Source of the DNA: Trichosphaerium sp. ATCC 40318
Taxonomy: Eukaryota; Discosea; Flabellinia; Trichosidae
Length of the DNA: 52,930 nt
Assembly (NCBI GenBank): GCA_038496445.1
Contig: JALMLS010000426.1
Span: 1-52,930 of the forward strand
Reading direction: 5' to 3'
Every line of letters starts with the position of its first letter. Within the stretch, counting starts at the first letter, position 1. The position numbers were made by a program, and so were the translations under genes. Of this stretch, positions 49,270-52,930 are shown one piece after another. The notes under the pieces are model-generated. The model searched no databases. It had not been told where the DNA came from and was given only the letters and a program-made list of their open reading frames with translations.

Positions 49270-50678
49270 ATGAGCTACAAGAAACCCTCTTCTGATTCTA
49301 GTACGTCACAATACCACGTGACCTTCAACAGTTCTATTTCGCTTACAACATTTAGACAATAACACAAAGTCTATCCCATACGGACGGGCAGGGCCCAGTG
49401 GATCGCCACACATAGCTTGTGCGTACTTTTTGAATTCGTTTTTTACCAGTTTCATCAACAGCTTCGTTAACGGTTTTAGTTAACGAGCCACCAGAGCCAC
49501 GAAGAACAGCTAACTGCTCTCCTGAACCAAAGTACGTAGAGTAAATCAACTACTTTTTATTTTATTTTACACCGTCACTTGTTTTTGACGTCATAAAAAA
49601 AATAAAAATCTCCTTTGCTTACAATTTGCTATAGAGCGTCACCGACAATAGATAATGTGGACCTCTCCAAACACATATTTAAGAGTACGTTTCCTACGTT
49701 TTGTGTTCACGTTGCTAATACCAACTTAGTAAACTGCGAGCAGCAAACAGAAGAACCTGAACAGCTGCTTGATTTTGAGTACGTTTTCAGACTTTTTTTT
49801 TCACCTAAACTGCGCTCTAACGACTTTCTCAGTCTACCAGAGCGTAAAATGGTTTTAGATAGGAACGGTAATCGCTCTGCCGGCGATTGGAAACACATAG
49901 GGCAGTTAAATGCATCGGTTTTTAATAAAGCCACACGGTTGCTCTGCCACTTGATTCGTCATGTGGTAGAGCAAAGCGCTATCAAGGTATCTTGGAGAGG
50001 CGCATACAGCGAAATACGAGACCTTCCAGGCTGGAGGGCGTTTTTCGAAAACAATTGGACGGAGTTCTATACCTTGCTCGGCTTGAACACGGTCGAAAGA
50101 GAAGAGCTTGAATACTGCCTTTACCGACTAGTGGAGAACAGGCATATGGTTGCACACGACGGTCAAAAACCGTTAAAAAAAGTGTCTGGTTTTAAGTTTG
50201 CAACGAGTATGCCTGATTCATTCTATTTTGTAAGGAGAAGTTTTAAAATAATAACTGGTAAAGTGCCAGCAGAAGCAGAAACATCTCGACTCTTCATCGG
50301 TTCGTACTTTTCAACAAACAGTTGTTTTTGTTCCTTTTTTTTTCTTGTTTTTCAACGCTAACTCTATATGTAGACTGTATGAGAGATATGCTCGAAGAAT
50401 TCAACTTCTTGATGGAGAATAGAGAGGGTTTTTACACAGAAACCGAGGTGCAACAAATTGTTTGTGAACACCAAATAGAAAATGAAGCACTTCGAGCAGA
50501 AAACAGAAAACTGCAACTAGAAAATAAGCTCTTGAGGAGGTTGGTGGACATCCCAGAAAAGAAAGAAAACAAAAGAAAGAGGGAGAAGGACGAAGAAGAT
50601 GAAGAAGACAGTAATGAAGACAAAGACTTAATTGAACATCATCCAAAAAAAAAACAGCGAAAGTCACCATTAAACTGA
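49270..50678 (+). CDS. HEPN-like domain plus coiled-coil nuclear protein
   Basis: The ATG at 49270 gives MSYKKPSSDS. Phase-consistent exons then give a Ser/Pro-rich segment (IPYGRAGPSGSPHIAF, VNEPPEPRRTANCSPEPKAS). A globular helical domain follows: HIGQLNASVFNKATRLLCHL, EIRDLPGWRAFFENNWTEFY and LEYCLYRLVENRHMVAHDGQ. The last contains R-x4-H (50140-50157), the hallmark of HEPN RNase and scaffold domains. The final exon is a coiled coil (ENEALRAENRKLQLENKLLR) with a basic/acidic C-terminus containing KKENKRKREK and KKKQRK nuclear-localisation signals. Weak exon joins exist near 49700-49850, but all keep frame. The HEPN assignment is by motif only. A nuclear RNA-related role is an inference. 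Confidence 0.6.
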
Positions 50679-50935
50679 CTTTAATTAACTCTTCTCTAAA
50701 ACCTTTTTCAATATAAAACTTGTACAGTAATTGCACTTAAATAGAATAAATATAATTAGATTAGTTAGATTTCGTAAGTCTACTATTGACAGCTTTTTTT
50801 GAGTAACGAAACACTATTTTGGTCTTTTCGTGTTTTTAGCTTCTATTTGTTAGGTGTTAAGTCTTATCCTCACCCTAAGTTCAACCAAACATCTTACCTT
50901 TCTCACCAAGCGATGGAGACTGTGGGTGCAGGTAT

Positions 50936-51165
50936 CTAAAGTTCACTACTACCAAACGATATAATCCTTTTCTGACAAGCGTAGCACGTGCAATTAGCCA
51001 AAGTCGTATGCCTTCTTTGGTTTGTTACATTAAAGGTTGTATTGCCTCCAAGAGTATACATTATATAACGGTGCGGAGATATGAAATCATAAAGACGTAT
51101 CGCACATGACCGTAGAAAACAGGAATCTACACTCAAACTTATTTTGACGAACTGTTTGGCTCTAC
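50936..51165 (-). CDS. Candidate terminal exon, unknown protein
   Basis: A minus-strand frame reads YVFSRAKQFVKISLSVDSCF, LRSCAIRLYDFISPHRYIMY and LANCTCYACQKRIISFG before its stop at 50936. The composition is protein-like, with a small cysteine cluster, but there is no start codon, and the upstream exon was not found. The plus-strand flank to 50679 shows nothing. It could be a remnant. The stretch 51166-51484 up to the G-alpha stop has no supported feature. Confidence 0.25.
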
Positions 51166-51484
51166 TGAAAACATAGTGTGAGCGCCCACATGCTCACAAA
51201 AAATTTATTGTCTTGTTCAGTAATAACGTCCACGGACAATAACAAGCTAAATTTTTACTTTAGAATGCCCTTAAAGTAGCATGGTACTGTCAAATGACTC
51301 CATCAATGTAAACTGTGAAAGAGGTCCGTTATAACAGAGGGATAACGTATGATTTAAAAATACAACCAAATCTGTTAGCACATTCTACTTTTCTAATGTC
51401 ATCATCGTTAAGGCACTACCGGGAAGGTATTATTATTGTACTTTGCTTTTTACAGATTTTCGAGCATAACATGCAACATAACTT

Positions 51485-52930
51485 TTATATAGTGGCTATT
51501 CTGTCATTTAAGAACTTATCCTTTACAACATCTATAACTTGACTCATTTTTGTGGTATCCAAAGCGCTAAATTAAACACGTCAATAATCATAATCAGTAC
51601 CATTATCTCATGTACCAAGTTGCGTGACAATGTATTAAGTGCCTATCACGCCTCTTTACACAGCCTAGAACCTTCACTTCAATCAACTGCAAGGCTATAA
51701 AATGTTGTAAGCAAATCTTTTGAGATGGTTTGGTTTTTTTCGCTTACCTTCTAAAGTTGATGGTTCTTTGGGTACAGTGGGGTATTGCTTCATAAATTTT
51801 GAAGCCCCTCGAGTTGTTTTAAGCCTTTTACTCAGTATATCAACCTTATTTAAGAATACAACCATTGGTTTGTTCTACAAAGAGAACCCTTGTCAGAAAG
51901 CAAAAAAAACGTTTCCTGTCTCATACGTACATGAAAGACAGGCATGTTGGCGTGTTCTTTCCATAGATTTAATGCAGTATTTAATTTTGTACTAGTTTTA
52001 TCTTCTGGATCTTTAACATCATACTCATCAACAGCAATAATAAAAATGACAGCCATGACATGGTTAAAAAAGTGAAGCCTGTTTTTGTATACATTAAAAA
52101 AAAGTCAAACCAGCTTCGCAAGCGCGTACCATTTCCTTCTTTCTGTACGTTGTCCACCGACGTCTACGATATGCCACATGTGTTTGCCTACAGAGCATCT
52201 AGTCTCAACCACGCCAGTAGTGCTTTGTCGAGCTTGTAAAATATCTGCGTGGCTAGGCTGGTATCTAAAAAATAAAACTTAGATATTTTGAAAAACTTTC
52301 TTGTATCTTGCTACATACGTTTCTCTAGTAATACTAATTGCTTTGTTCATCAAATGAGATACATTATGCATAAAAGTAAATTGATTCTGTTCCCAATAAG
52401 TAAGCACTAAAGTGAGGATTAATCAACTGCGTAAAAACGACTCAAATTGCTGTGATAGCAACCTTTTTCGTTCTTCCAAAGCCTGGATATATCCTTCCCA
52501 AGTTCGGGAGATATTTCAGAGTTATATGGATTTAATTTCATCATAGAATCGAGCAATTTAAGCAACTCCTCGTCGTCTCCCTGGAAAAAAAAAATCGATT
52601 AAGAAAAAAACGTTACAAGGCACGTGACAACAAAAAAAGTTTCAAATTTAGTTCACAAAAAATACCTCGTATTGGTCCAAAAATCTGGCGGATAAATATT
52701 TAGCACTCTCTATGAGGTTCTTTTGTATTACAGTCCTACATAAAACGATTCAGTTTTTATTTAGAAGGAGAAAGGTCCGACCTAAAGTTAGCCATTTCGG
52801 CATCTGAAAATGAACCATAAAGAGTCTGTATTTGCTTACGAATAGTCTGAAGGTATATATTAGTGGTAAACAAGGCGTAATCGGAAGTACCGATTTACCA
52901 GAACCAGAGATGCCCAACAGGAGTAAATCC
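51485..52930 (-). CDS. Heterotrimeric G-protein alpha subunit, 5' end beyond window
   Basis: A GTP-binding switch that couples 7TM receptors to effectors at the plasma membrane. At the right edge the P-loop reads LLLLGISGSGKS, then IRKQIQTLYGSF. The helical domain follows (GKDISRLWKNEKGCYHSNLS). Switch I is YQPSHADILQARQSTTGVVE, switch II is HIVDVGGQRTERRKW, then VIFIIAVDEYDVKD. The NKxD box is MVVFLNKVDILSKR. The TCAT-like base-recognition motif is restored by a phase-2 splice: HCHATCALDTTKMSQVIDVV. The end is KDKFLNDRIATI, stop at 51485. Compared with the usual GAGESGKS, the P-loop has Gly where Glu is expected. The myristoylation site lies outside the window. About eight introns interrupt it. 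Confidence 0.85.

Noticed and set aside
49009-49362. A 117-codon plus-strand ORF
   Set aside because: Its composition is Ser/Arg/Lys-rich without features, and only its last part, from the ATG at 49270, splices in phase into the downstream HEPN-like gene.
49352-49549. A minus-strand frame with TKTVNEAVDETGKKRIQK
   Set aside because: The plus-strand exons through the same bases form a phase-consistent chain into a long coding region; the minus frame has no partner exons.
51315-51542. A plus-strand ORF of 75 codons
   Set aside because: It overlaps the last exon of the G-alpha gene on the other strand, whose TCAT-type motif and NKxD box are unmistakable.

Overview
This window is nuclear DNA from an intron-rich, AT-leaning unicellular eukaryote. 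Genes lie on both strands, usually a few hundred bases apart, and are cut by many small introns (mostly about 30 to 90 nt). Donors are usually GTACGT-like and acceptors usually TAG or CAG; a few introns look like GC-AG introns. There is no operon structure, no CRISPR array and no recognisable transposon. The species cannot be named from the sequence. A 7TM receptor, a G-alpha subunit, BAR-RhoGAP, USP32-like and MFSD1-like genes, several F-box genes and a selenoprotein fit a free-living protist of the amoebozoan, stramenopile or early holozoan kind.

Layout. 1-5 kb: a La protein (minus, cut by the window edge), a BAR-RhoGAP protein and a metallophosphoesterase. 5-13 kb: a PAP2-family membrane enzyme, then a block of secreted or surface Cys-rich proteins, including a dermatopontin-like gene and a decayed copy of it, and a small membrane protein. 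13-18 kb: a 7TM receptor and a long minus-strand gene that joins two SAP motifs, a PD-(D/E)XK-type nuclease and a kinase-like domain. 18-29 kb: an F-box/LRR gene, a Leu/GAA-anticodon tRNA pair, Pelota, a TauE/SafE-like transporter, three small or coiled-coil genes, an MFSD1-like transporter, and a second, inverted copy of the tRNA pair. 29-36 kb: an unknown basic protein, an F-box/MORN-variant gene, a secreted subtilisin and a PARG-like macrodomain gene. 36-41 kb: an F-box protein fused to an iodothyronine-deiodinase-like domain with an in-frame TGA at the catalytic position, a small helical protein, a HAD phosphatase, a tRNA with apparent anticodon ACC, and an F-box/LRR-like gene. 41-53 kb: a very long USP32-like deubiquitinase with EF-hands, a HEPN-like coiled-coil protein, and a G-alpha subunit cut by the right edge.

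How the genes relate. Most are unrelated housekeeping or signalling genes. Two themes stand out: ubiquitin biology (four F-box genes with different partner domains plus one large deubiquitinase) and cell-surface or secreted proteins (Cys-rich proteins, dermatopontin-like protein, subtilisin, 7TM receptor, G-alpha).

The most notable element is the F-box/deiodinase gene at 36.4-38.4 kb. A TGA sits exactly where deiodinases carry selenocysteine, and phase-consistent exons encoding the rest of the thioredoxin-like fold follow it. All gene models were spliced by eye. Exon edges were checked by reading-frame phase where stated, and terminal exons are the least certain.
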